From Streptomyces corallincola (GTDB lineage Bacteria > Actinomycetota > Actinomycetes > Streptomycetales > Streptomycetaceae): a stretch of 64,000 nt of DNA. The notes beneath the pieces were generated by a model. That model saw nothing but the letters and a program-made list of their open reading frames with translations. It made no database searches and had not been told where the DNA came from. The stretch covers positions 34,656 to 98,655 of the forward strand of contig NZ_JAHRXF010000022.1 of the NCBI RefSeq assembly GCF_019104725.1. The letters are read 5' to 3'. A program made the translations under genes and the position numbers. Below, in pieces: positions 54,195-62,715 of this stretch (its first letter is position 1; every line of letters starts with the position of its first letter).

Positions 54195-54554
54195 TCAGCC
54201 TCCCCAGATGTCGTAGAGCCGTACTTCCAGCACGGCGAGGACGATCCCGGCGGCGGCGACCGTCACCGAGCCCCAGCGGGTGCGCTCGCCCAGCGACATG
54301 AACCCGGCGGCCGGGACGCAGGCGAAGGAGCCCAGCAGATACGCCACGAAGATCGTCGTGCCCTGCTCCGGCCTCTCCCCGCGCGCCAGCAGCACGATGC
54401 CGGTGACCAGCTGCGCCAGCGCCAGCACCGACACCACGGCCATGCCGATGAAGTGCCAGTCCTTGGTGGGCTGGTCCCGGTAGGCGGCCCAGCCGCACCA
54501 GGCGGCGAGCAGCAGCGCGGCGACGCCGGTGAGCAGCGTCAGGGCATTGAGCAT
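54195..54554 (-). CDS. Four-helix integral membrane protein, unknown function
   Basis: 119 aa with four transmembrane helices: LTLLTGVAALLLAAWCGWAA, FIGMAVVSVLALAQLVTGIV, TTIFVAYLLGSFACVPAAGF, VTVAAAGIVLAVLEVRLY. First gene of a two-gene unit with the 166-aa membrane protein. ATG at 54554. No family assigned with confidence. Confidence 0.78.
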   Translation of the reverse strand: MLNALTLLTGVAALLLAAWCGWAAYRDQPTKDWHFIGMAVVSVLALAQLVTGIVLLARGERPEQGTTIFVAYLLGSFACVPAAGFMSLGERTRWGSVTVAAAGIVLAVLEVRLYDIWGG

Positions 54555-54655
54555 GCGGTGACCTTAATACGGCCCAAAGGGACCCCCGCCGCCGCCCCCG
54601 GCGTACGCCCGCCCCGTGGCCGGGGGAGCGCGCCCGGTCTCGTAGGGTCGGACGC

Positions 54656-55306
54656 ATGACCCTCCACGCCCGCGCCCTCCTGTTCGACAACGACGGCACC
54701 CTCGTCTCCTCCCTGGAGTCCGTCGAGCGCTGCTGGACGCGCTGGGCGGGGGAGTACGGAGTGACCGCCGAGCAGTTCGGGCGCATCCGGCTGCACGGCC
54801 GGACCGCCGCCGAGATCGTCGCCGACCTGCTGCCCGCCGACCTCGTCCCCGAGGCGGTCGCCCGGATCGAGGAGCTGGAGGTCACGGACGTGGCCGGTGG
54901 GGGCGTACGGCTGCTGCCCGGCACCCGTGAGCTGCTGGACGCGCTGCCCGCCGACCGCTGGGCGGTCGTCACCTCCGCCACCCGGCGGCTCGCGGAGGCC
55001 CGGCTCGGTGCCGTCGGCATCACCCCCAAGACACTGATCGCCGCCGACGACGTCCGCCGGGGCAAGCCCGACCCCGAGCCCTATCTGCTCGCCGCCCAAA
55101 CCCTCGGCGTCGATCCCGCGCACTGCGTGGTCTTCGAGGACGCCCCCGCCGGACTCGCGGCGGGCCGCGCGGCCGGGATGACGACCGTGGCCCTCGCCAC
55201 GACCCACCGAGCCGCCGACCTCGACGCCGACCTCGTCGTCCCCGACCTCTCCGCCCTGCGGGTACGGGAATCCGGGGCCGGAACCGAGATCACCGTCCGC
55301 TCCTGA
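54656..55306 (+). CDS. HAD-family sugar/organic phosphate phosphatase
   Basis: 216 aa beta-phosphoglucomutase/DOG1-like HAD: motif I ALLFDNDGTLVSS (nucleophile Asp), motif II VVTSATRRLAEARL, motif III GKPDPEPYLLAAQTLG, motif IV CVVFEDAPAGLAAGRAAG. Divergent from the membrane-protein pair. TAGGGT -10 at 54643-54648 leaves 7 nt before the ATG, so the mRNA is probably leaderless. Substrate unknown. Confidence 0.9.
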   Translation: MTLHARALLFDNDGTLVSSLESVERCWTRWAGEYGVTAEQFGRIRLHGRTAAEIVADLLPADLVPEAVARIEELEVTDVAGGGVRLLPGTRELLDALPADRWAVVTSATRRLAEARLGAVGITPKTLIAADDVRRGKPDPEPYLLAAQTLGVDPAHCVVFEDAPAGLAAGRAAGMTTVALATTHRAADLDADLVVPDLSALRVRESGAGTEITVRS

Positions 55307-55445
55307 ACCCACCGGTCCGGAGTCCGCGCAGGACAGCCCCCACGGCGACCTCCTCGCCGTCGGGAAGGGTGACCAGAAGGACCCGCGCGTCGGCAAGCCG
55401 TTCACCCCGCCCGAGGTGAAGAGGGCCGTCGAGGACACGTGCCGG
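55305..55445 (+). other. Coding-like remnant without a start codon
   Basis: In the frame beginning 55305 the sequence reads as credible protein with very high GC3 (LLAVGKGDQKDPRVGKPFT, then PPEVKRAVEDTCRGLFVP). No start codon lies between the upstream HAD stop and this stretch, and coding character fades after about 55445. May be a decayed gene 3' part. The rest of 55446-55649 is the promoter/leader of the GNAT gene, nothing else seen. Confidence 0.3.
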
Positions 55446-55649
55446 GGCTTGTTCGTCCCCTCGTTCCGACCGCACCGCGAGGGGGTCGTCTCCCGCGCCG
55501 CGAGACGGCCCCCTCGCGCGACCCCGTTGTGCGATCCCGCCGTCCGATGCTGCATGCTGGGCAGTTCAGCAGCACCCCGGCGGTCCCGGAGCCCGGCTCG
55601 GGCATCCGCTTTCGAAGGACAGGGAGCCTCGAACGTTATGGAGCGGCGC

Positions 55650-56288
55650 ATGACGAGCACCTTCCCCAACATCTCCATCAGCACGGAGCGGTTGGTGCTG
55701 CGCCCCCTCGACGAGGACGACGCGCCCGCGCTCGCCGCGATGATGAACGACGAGCAGGTCGCCGCCTGGACCAGCGTCCCCCAGCCGTACACCGAGGACG
55801 CCGCCCGCCACTGGATCGACGGCTACGCCCCCGCCGAACGCGCCTCCGGACGCGGACTGGACCTCGCCGTCACCGAGTTCCTCACCCAGCGCCTGGTCGG
55901 CGTCATCCAACTCGGCCGCACCGACTGGCGGATCCGCTCCACCGAGCTGTCGTACATCGTCGCCCCCTGGGCGCGCGGCGAGGGATACGCCTCCGAGGCC
56001 GCCCTCGCCGCCGCCCAATGGCTTTTCCACGACCAGAGGTTCGAGCGCATCGAGCTGCGCACCGCCGCCGACAACACCGCCTCCCAGCAGGTCGCGCAGA
56101 AGATCGGCTGCATCAGCGAGGGCGTGCTGCGCAACGCCTGCATAGTGCACGTCCGCACCGAGGACGGCACCTGGACCGACCAGCGCACCGACTTCATCGT
56201 CTGGAGCCTGCTCCCGGAGGACCTGGAGGGCGCCGACGAACAGCTCGCCGAGACCGGCGGCTTCGGCACGTACTCCGACTGGAACTGA
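55650..56288 (+). CDS. RimJ/RimL-type GNAT acetyltransferase
   Basis: 212 aa. ISTERLVLRPLDEDDAPALA is the typical start. The acetyl-CoA site is VAPWARGEGYASEAALAAAQ, with RFERIELRTAADNTASQQVA and QKIGCISEGVLRNA. ATG at 55650 (GGAGCGG 7 nt upstream) is preferred; ATG 55638 is in frame. Acetylates a protein N-terminus or a small amine; C-terminus ends GGFGTYSDWN. Confidence 0.88.
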   Translation: MTSTFPNISISTERLVLRPLDEDDAPALAAMMNDEQVAAWTSVPQPYTEDAARHWIDGYAPAERASGRGLDLAVTEFLTQRLVGVIQLGRTDWRIRSTELSYIVAPWARGEGYASEAALAAAQWLFHDQRFERIELRTAADNTASQQVAQKIGCISEGVLRNACIVHVRTEDGTWTDQRTDFIVWSLLPEDLEGADEQLAETGGFGTYSDWN

Positions 56289-56478
56289 ACCACCCGCGCG
56301 CCGCCCCCGCCCGGCGAACCGTTCCCGCACAGTGGGGCCCGGCCGCCGGGGCGTACCCCGCCCGGCGCCGCCGCCCCGCCCGTCCGCTACCTTCACCGGG
56401 TAACCTCGCGGCACCCGCCCCCGGCGGCACCGCGCCCGAACGCACCTGACGACCAGTGAGAGCGGGAGACTGACGACG

Positions 56479-57690
56479 ATGGCCGACCGGGTCACGGTGA
56501 TCGGCTGGGACGGCTCGCCGCCCACCGACGCCGCACGTGCCGCGCTCGCCGCCGCCACCCTCGTCGCGGGCGCCGCCCACCACCTGGCGCTCCCCGAGAT
56601 CCCGCCCGGCGCCGAACGCGTCCGCCTCGGCAGCGTCGCCCTCGCCGCCCGCCGCATCGCCGGACACCGGGGCACCGCCGTCGTCCTCGCCGACGGCGAC
56701 CCCGGCTTCTTCGGCGTCGTACGCACCCTGCGCGCACCGGAGTTCGGCCTGGAGGTCGAGGTCGTCCCCGCCGTCTCCTCCGTGGCGAGCGCCTTCGCCC
56801 GCGCCGGAATGCCCTGGGACGACGCACAGGTGGTCGTCGCCCACCCCCGTACGCTGCGCAGGGCCGTCAACGTGTGCCGCGCCCACACCAAGGTCGCCGT
56901 CCTCACCTCGCCCGGCGCCGGACCCGCCGAACTCGGCCTGCTGATGGAGGGCGTGCACCGCACCTTCGTCATCTGCGAGGAACTCGGCACCGACCGCGAA
57001 CAGGTCTCCGTCGTCACCTCCGACAAGGCTCCTGACCACACCTGGCGCGACCCCAACGTGGTCATCGTCGTCGGCGGTACCCCCGGTGCGGGCGGGGACG
57101 GCGGCTGGATCGCCGGGCGCGATCCCGGCGCCGGTCCGCGTGGCTGGGTCCTGCCCGACGAGGAGTACGGCGGCGATCTCGGCGAGGGCGGTGCCGGACA
57201 CGTCCGCGCGGCCCAGCTCGCACGCCTCGGACCCCGGACCGGGGACCTCCTCTGGGACATCGGCTGCGGCGCCGGTGCCTTCGCCGTCGAGGCCGCCCGC
57301 GCCGGTGCCGCCGTCATCGCCGTGGACCGGCTCCCGGCCGCCTGCGCCCGCACCGACGCCGCCGCCCGCCGGTACGGGGTCCAGTTGCAGATCGTGGCGG
57401 GCAGCGCCCCGCACGTGCTGGAGAACCTGCCCGAACCCGACGTCGTACGGATCGGCGGCGGGGGAGCGGCCGTCGTCTCCGCCGTGGCCGACCGCCGCCC
57501 GCAGCGCATCGTCACCCACGCCGCCACCCGCGACGAGGCCGAACTCGTCGGCCGGGGCCTGACCGAGCACGGGTACCACGTCGAATGCGCCCTGCTCCAG
57601 TCCGTCGAACTCGACACCCGCGCCTGGACGGAGACCGAACGGAACGTCGCGTTCCTGCTCAGCGGGGTCCTGCCCGACCGCGCCCCGTGA
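56479..57690 (+). CDS. cobL: Precorrin-6Y C5,15-methyltransferase (decarboxylating), CbiE-CbiT fusion
   Basis: 403 aa. Residues about 1-205 are a tetrapyrrole methylase (CbiE: VVLADGDPGFFGVVRTLR; VVPAVSSVASAFARAGMPWD). Residues about 220-395 are a Rossmann methyltransferase (CbiT: LLWDIGCGAGAFAVEAARAG). It adds methyls at C5 and C15 and decarboxylates C12 in corrin ring synthesis, using SAM. ATG at 56479. Upstream 190 nt contain a TACCTT -10-like element near 56388. Next cobalamin gene lies 344 nt downstream. Confidence 0.92.
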   Translation: MADRVTVIGWDGSPPTDAARAALAAATLVAGAAHHLALPEIPPGAERVRLGSVALAARRIAGHRGTAVVLADGDPGFFGVVRTLRAPEFGLEVEVVPAVSSVASAFARAGMPWDDAQVVVAHPRTLRRAVNVCRAHTKVAVLTSPGAGPAELGLLMEGVHRTFVICEELGTDREQVSVVTSDKAPDHTWRDPNVVIVVGGTPGAGGDGGWIAGRDPGAGPRGWVLPDEEYGGDLGEGGAGHVRAAQLARLGPRTGDLLWDIGCGAGAFAVEAARAGAAVIAVDRLPAACARTDAAARRYGVQLQIVAGSAPHVLENLPEPDVVRIGGGGAAVVSAVADRRPQRIVTHAATRDEAELVGRGLTEHGYHVECALLQSVELDTRAWTETERNVAFLLSGVLPDRAP

Positions 57691-58034
57691 TCGGGTTGTC
57701 GTACCGCGCGCGGTAGGCTGGCCGATCGTTGTACCGCAGCTGTGGACCGGAACGTCGTACGCCAATGTCCCTGAAACGCGTTCGCCTTGGGGCGGGCGTG
57801 GTACAGCGCAACCCGAGGACGCGCGACGTGGCGCAGTCCACAGCGGAAGTCCCGGATCATGCTGTCGCCGGGGCGGGACGGCCGGGACAATGCCACTGAA
57901 TGGCTTTGTCGCCTTTTCCGGCGGGTCGTTCGTGCCGCTCGGCACGCACGCTCGTTCTTCACTGTGAGGCGGTCGGTGCGCCGTTCCGGGTGAGCCGGCC
58001 GTAGAGAGCACTAACCGATGGGCGAGGGGTACGC
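57691..58034 (+). other. Long leader region before the bluB-cobT fusion
   Basis: 344 nt without a gene. It holds a TAGGCT -10-like element at 57714-57719 and a short hairpin GCCA-CTGAA-TGGC (57892-57904) that contains GCCACTG, the B12-box core sequence. Other consensus parts of a cobalamin riboswitch (for example GGTG-N2-AAtCC) are not evident to me. The stretch about 57880-58000 is less GC-rich than neighbours and folds locally. GAGGGG lies 6 nt before the ATG. Confidence 0.35.
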
Positions 58035-61000
58035 ATGACCGACACCGGCCAGGGCCCGGAAGAGGGACAGCCGGAGAGCGCAGGCATGGCGGAACCGCCG
58101 GGCGCCGGTGCGCACGGCGCGTACGCCTACCTCTCCGAGGCACCCGCCGAGGACGAGGACCTGCTGCTGCCGGGTGCCCAGGGCGCGTGGGGCAACGAGG
58201 TGCCGCCGCCCGCTCCCGAACCCGTCGTCGAAGCCGTCCACCAGCCCGGCCCGCACGAGACGGCCGGACGGGACAGTGGCTCCGTGGACCTCAGCGGCGT
58301 ACGCCTGCCCGATCCGGGGCCGGTCTCCGTGCCGCCGTCGCCCATCCTCTCCACCCCGCACGACGCGACCGCCGCCGCGCAGCAGCCGCCGCGCCGACCG
58401 CTGCACCTCGGCCCGCCCATCCCCAACGCCTCCGCCGGTCCGGTCCGCTCCCTCGCGGACCGCGGCCCCGCCGGGGCGCCGGTGCAGCGGCTCCATGCCG
58501 TCACGGCGCCCGCCGCGCCCGCCGCCGCGCCGGTGCCCGCGCAGCCGGACGGCTGGGCCGCACCGGTTGCGGAAACGGTTGACCCGGCCGTCCCCGCCTT
58601 CCCGGCCTCGTCCCCGGCCTCGTCTCCTTCCCCGTCCTCGGACACCGGTACGGCCGATGTCGCCCAGGCGACACTGACCCGGCTCGCCACCCAGGCCGCC
58701 CCCACGCCGCAGGGCGTCCACGGGCACGACGGGATGCAGTCGGTGCACGGGCACGACGGGGTGTACGTCCCGGAGCCCGCGGATGCGGGCGAGGCCGGTA
58801 CGGGTGAGGCCGGTACGGGTGAGGCCGGTACGGGTGAGGTGCCCGAGCCGCCCGCGTCCGTGGAGCCCGCCGGAGTTGTCGAGCCGGGGCGCGTTGCCGA
58901 AGAGGGCGTCGCCGAGCCGGTGGAGGGTGTCGCTCCGGAGGCCGTTGACCCGGAAGCCGTCGCCCCGGAAGCCTTTGCCCCGGAAGCCTTTGCCCCGGAA
59001 GCCGTTGGCCCGGTTGCCGAGGCTGTCGTCCCGCAGATCCCCGAAGAGGGCACCCCGGAGCAGCCCGGTGCGGAGGCCGGGGGAGTGCCCGAGGCTGTCG
59101 CAGCCCCCGAGGTCACGGAGACCCCCGCGGCTGTCCCGGCCCCGGAGCCCGCTCCGGTCGTGGATGCGGTCGCGGTGCCCGAGGACGTTCCGGTGCCGGA
59201 GGAAGTCCCGGTGTCCGAGGCGGAGTTGACGCGGGAGGAGGCGCCGCTCACGGAGGCCGTGCCCGTGCCCGGGGCAGCTCCGATCCACGAGGCCGCCCCG
59301 GCCGCCGAGGTTGCCCCGGTTGCCGAAGGCGCTCCGGCCCCCGATGTCCCCCCGGCCTCCGAAGCCGTACGGGTCGAGGCGCAGCCGGAGCCGGTGCTCC
59401 CCGAGCCCGTCGCCGCCGAGCCCGTCGGCACTGCGCCCGTCGTAGCCGAAGCCGCCGTACCCGCCGAACCCACCCCCGCCGTGGACCAGGCTCCCGAGGG
59501 GGCCCCCGAGCCCCTGCCGACCGCCGCCGACTCCGCCCTGGACGCGCTGCTCGCGGAGGCGGCCGAGCCTGCCGCCGAGGCACCCGACCCCGCCCGGCGG
59601 ACGGCCGTAGCCGAGCCCGAACCGCTCGCCGCCGAACCCGAGCCCCTTCCCGCCGAGGCACCCGCCCCGGCTCCCGAGCCCGCGCCGGGAGCCGAGACGC
59701 TGGCGGTCCACCCCGCCGACACGGCCCCCCGGGCGGCCACCGTCCCCGCCCCGGCCGGTCCGCAGATCCGGGCCGTCCTGCCGGAGGCCCCGGCGCCGCA
59801 GGCCCCCGTCCCGGCGGCCGTGGAGCCGGAGCCGTACCCGGAGCCGGTCGGCCCGCTCGCCGACCCCGTGCCGCACGTCGTACCCGATGCGCCGCTCGGC
59901 CAGTTCGTGCCGGTCGAGGGACAGGTCCCCACCACCCCGCACCTCGCGCCGACCCCGCCGCAGCCGCTGGTGCTGCCGGTGCTGGACGTACCGGAGCAGG
60001 TGCCCACGGTTCCGGCGCCCCGTGACGCCGAGTCGGCGCGGGCCGCGCTCCAGGACGCCGTTCCCGCGCAGAGCGCCGACGACCTGGAGACCAGGGCCGC
60101 CGACCAGGAGGACGCCGAGGAGGCCGCGCCCCCGGCGGACGAGGCGCGCCGGTCCACCGGTCCGGCCGCACCCGGCTACGACGACGCCGAGCGCGCCGCC
60201 GTGCTGAAGGTCATGCGCGAGCGCCGCGACATCCGCAACGGCTTCCGTGACGACCCGATCCCGCACGAGGTGCTGCTGCGCGTGCTGGAGGCCGCGCACA
60301 CCGCGCCCTCCGTCGGGCACTCGCAGCCCTGGGACTTCGTCGTCATCCGGTCCGCCGAGACCCGCCGCGCGATGCACGAACTGGCCGTGCGTCAGCGCGA
60401 CGCGTACGCGAAGTCGCTGCCCAAGGGCCGGGCCAAGCAGTTCAAGGAACTGAAGATCGAGGCCATCCTCGACACCCCGGTCAACATCGTCGTCACCGCC
60501 GACCCCACCCGCGGCGGCCGTCACACCCTCGGTCGGCACACCCAGCCGCAGATGGCGCCGTACTCCTCCGCGCTCGCCGTGGAGAACCTGTGGCTCGCCG
60601 CGCGTGCCGAAGGACTCGGTGTCGGCTGGGTCAGCTTCTTCGACGAGCGGGAGATGGTCCGCGCGCTCGGCCTGCCCGAGCACCTGGAGGTCGTGGCGTA
60701 CCTGTGCGTCGGGTACGTGGACGAGTTCCCGGAGGAGCCCGAGCTGATGCAGGCCGGGTGGTCCAAGCGCCGTCCGCTGTCCTGGGTCGTGCACGAGGAG
60801 ACGTACGGCCGTCGCGCCCTGCCCGGGGAGGAGCCCCACGACCTGCTCGCCGAGACCGTCGCGCAGATCCGCCCGCTGGACGCCAAGGCGCTTGGGGAGG
60901 CGTGGGAGCGGCAGAAGCGGATGACCAAACCGGCCGGTGCGCTCGGCATGCTGGAGATCATCTCCGCGCAGCTCGCCGGGCTGTCCCGGCAGTGCCCGCC

Positions 61001-61892
61001 GCCCATCCCGGAGCCCGCGGCCGTCGCCGTGTTCGCCGGTGACCACGGGGTGCACGCCCAGGGTGTCACCCCCTGGCCGCAGGAGGTCACTGCGCAGATG
61101 GTGGCCAACTTCCTCGGCGGGGGAGCGGTCTGCAACGCGTTCGCCGCGCAGGTCGGCGCCGAGGTGTGCGTCGTGGACGTCGGCGTCGCCGCCGAACTGC
61201 CGTCCACGCCCGGCCTGTTGCCCCGCAAGATCCGGGGCGGCACCTCCGACATGACGACCGGGCCCGCGATGACCCGCGAGGAGGCCAAGGCCGCCGTCGA
61301 GGTCGGCATCGAGACCGCCCGCGACCTCGTGGCGGCGGGCAACAAGGCGCTGCTCACCGGTGAGATGGGCATCGCCAACACCACCGCCTCCGCCGCGCTG
61401 ATCTCCGTCTTCACCGGCGCCGACCCCGCCGAGGTCACCGGCCGGGGCACCGGCATCAACGACGAGACGCTGGCCCGCAAGACGGAGGTGGTCCGCCGCG
61501 CCCTCGACGTCCACCGGCCCGACCCGGCCGACCCGCTCGGCGTCCTCGCCGCCGTCGGCGGTTTCGAGCACGCGGCCCTGGTCGGCCTGCTGCTCGGCGG
61601 CGCGTCCCTGCGTACGCCGGTCATCCTCGACGGTGTCAGCGCGGGAGCCGCGGCCCTCGTCGCCCGTGCCATCGCCCCCGAGGTCCTGGCCGCCTGCATC
61701 GCCGGACACCGCAGCGCCGAGCCCGGTCACGTCGCCGCCCTCAACAAGCTCGGTCTCCGCCCCCTCGTGGACCTCGATCTCCGCCTCGGCGAAGGCACCG
61801 GCGCCCTCCTCGCCCTGCCCCTGGTCCAGAGCACGGCCCGCGCGATGCACGAGGTGGCGACCTTCGACTCGGCGGGAGTCACGGAGAAGTAG
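58035..61892 (+). CDS. cobT: BluB-CobT fusion with a very long disordered N-terminus
   Basis: 1285 aa. Residues 1 to about 715 are Ala/Pro/Glu/Val-rich, disordered, with repeats (GEAGTGEAGTGE; PEAFAPEAFAPEAVGP). BluB-type flavin destructase is at about 718-920 (VMRERRDIRNGFRDDPIPHE, APSVGHSQPWDFVVIRSAE, LGRHTQPQMAPYSSALAVEN), which turns FMNH2 into 5,6-dimethylbenzimidazole. CobT phosphoribosyltransferase is at about 937-1285 (AVFAGDHGVHAQGVTPWP, LLTGEMGIANTTASAALIS, GFEHAALVGLLLGGASLRTP), which activates that base to alpha-ribazole phosphate. So product and next enzyme sit in one chain. CobT alone is about 350 aa. Confidence 0.93.
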   Translation: MTDTGQGPEEGQPESAGMAEPPGAGAHGAYAYLSEAPAEDEDLLLPGAQGAWGNEVPPPAPEPVVEAVHQPGPHETAGRDSGSVDLSGVRLPDPGPVSVPPSPILSTPHDATAAAQQPPRRPLHLGPPIPNASAGPVRSLADRGPAGAPVQRLHAVTAPAAPAAAPVPAQPDGWAAPVAETVDPAVPAFPASSPASSPSPSSDTGTADVAQATLTRLATQAAPTPQGVHGHDGMQSVHGHDGVYVPEPADAGEAGTGEAGTGEAGTGEVPEPPASVEPAGVVEPGRVAEEGVAEPVEGVAPEAVDPEAVAPEAFAPEAFAPEAVGPVAEAVVPQIPEEGTPEQPGAEAGGVPEAVAAPEVTETPAAVPAPEPAPVVDAVAVPEDVPVPEEVPVSEAELTREEAPLTEAVPVPGAAPIHEAAPAAEVAPVAEGAPAPDVPPASEAVRVEAQPEPVLPEPVAAEPVGTAPVVAEAAVPAEPTPAVDQAPEGAPEPLPTAADSALDALLAEAAEPAAEAPDPARRTAVAEPEPLAAEPEPLPAEAPAPAPEPAPGAETLAVHPADTAPRAATVPAPAGPQIRAVLPEAPAPQAPVPAAVEPEPYPEPVGPLADPVPHVVPDAPLGQFVPVEGQVPTTPHLAPTPPQPLVLPVLDVPEQVPTVPAPRDAESARAALQDAVPAQSADDLETRAADQEDAEEAAPPADEARRSTGPAAPGYDDAERAAVLKVMRERRDIRNGFRDDPIPHEVLLRVLEAAHTAPSVGHSQPWDFVVIRSAETRRAMHELAVRQRDAYAKSLPKGRAKQFKELKIEAILDTPVNIVVTADPTRGGRHTLGRHTQPQMAPYSSALAVENLWLAARAEGLGVGWVSFFDEREMVRALGLPEHLEVVAYLCVGYVDEFPEEPELMQAGWSKRRPLSWVVHEETYGRRALPGEEPHDLLAETVAQIRPLDAKALGEAWERQKRMTKPAGALGMLEIISAQLAGLSRQCPPPIPEPAAVAVFAGDHGVHAQGVTPWPQEVTAQMVANFLGGGAVCNAFAAQVGAEVCVVDVGVAAELPSTPGLLPRKIRGGTSDMTTGPAMTREEAKAAVEVGIETARDLVAAGNKALLTGEMGIANTTASAALISVFTGADPAEVTGRGTGINDETLARKTEVVRRALDVHRPDPADPLGVLAAVGGFEHAALVGLLLGGASLRTPVILDGVSAGAAALVARAIAPEVLAACIAGHRSAEPGHVAALNKLGLRPLVDLDLRLGEGTGALLALPLVQSTARAMHEVATFDSAGVTEK

Positions 61893-61986
61893 CACCAACC
61901 GGCCCGTACCGACTGCTACTTGACGGTCCCGCACCCGACGGGCGCGGGACCGTCACCCGTCGCCCGCCCCCGCGAGGAGCCTTCGG

Positions 61987-62499
61987 ATGTCCCGGTCCCC
62001 CCGCTCCGGCGACACCCCCGCCCCCAGGCTCATCCTCCTCTGCGGACTCCCCGGCTCCGGGAAGACCACCCTCGCCCGGCGCCTGGCGGCCGAGATCCCG
62101 GCGGTACGGCTCTGCCCCGACGAGTGGCTGACGGACCTCGGTACCGACCTGTTCGACGCACCGGCCCGCGACCGGCTGGAACGGCGCCTCTGGGGCCACG
62201 CCCAGGATCTGCTGCGGCTGGGGCAGACCGTCATCTTGGAGTTCGGTTTCTGGGCGCGTGCCGAACGCGACGAGAAGCGCCGGGCCGCCCGCGCCCTCGG
62301 CGTCCCTGTGGAACTCCGCCATCTCCCCGTCCCCCTGCAGGAGTTGGCCAGCCGCCTGGAGGCCCGCCGCCGGGCGGGGACGCCGAGAACCGCCCCGGTC
62401 GGGCGCGCGCAGCTCGCGGACTATGCGCGCTCCTTCCAGCCCCCCGGCCCCACCGAACTCGCCCTCTACGACCCACCGCCCCCGGACCGGAACGGCTGA
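61987..62499 (+). CDS. P-loop kinase-like ATPase
   Basis: 170 aa. Walker A LILLCGLPGSGKTTLARRLA (GxxGxGKT). VRLCPDEWLTDLG and VILEFGFWARAERDEKRRAA follow, the pattern of small AAA_33/zeta-toxin-like or chloramphenicol-phosphotransferase-like kinases. ATG at 61987 with GCGAGGAGC upstream. Likely phosphorylates a small molecule; identity unknown. Lies between the bluB-cobT and cysG-type genes, but no specific cobalamin role is visible. Confidence 0.85.
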   Translation: MSRSPRSGDTPAPRLILLCGLPGSGKTTLARRLAAEIPAVRLCPDEWLTDLGTDLFDAPARDRLERRLWGHAQDLLRLGQTVILEFGFWARAERDEKRRAARALGVPVELRHLPVPLQELASRLEARRRAGTPRTAPVGRAQLADYARSFQPPGPTELALYDPPPPDRNG

Positions 62500-62715
62500 C
62501 CGAGGACCGCGCGCAAGGGCACGCCTAACGGTCACCCACCCGGAGGCGGACAGCGCCCCCACGCCGGGCACCGCTTACCGGCCCCCCGGACCACCAGGGT
62601 TTCCGGCCCCTGGAACCCCTTCGCGTCCCCCCATCCGGACACCCACCCGCCCCCACCTCCCCCGTAACCTAAAATCCGCACGTCAGGACCATCGCCCCGC
62701 CCGAGAGGAGCCGTC

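Noticed and set aside
55416..55649. N-terminal extension of the RimJ/RimL-type acetyltransferase
   Set aside because: The frame is open, but residues between about 55446 and 55637 are Arg/Ser-rich and unlike the family; a good start with SD exists at 55650.
57850..57910. Canonical cobalamin riboswitch before bluB-cobT
   Set aside because: Only GCCACTG matches; the other invariant blocks of the aptamer were not found by eye, so it is kept only as an unexplained leader.
58011..61934. 1307-codon minus-strand open frame opposite bluB-cobT
   Set aside because: Shadow created by the repetitive Ala/Pro/Glu codons; Gly/Arg/His-rich composition and no domain.
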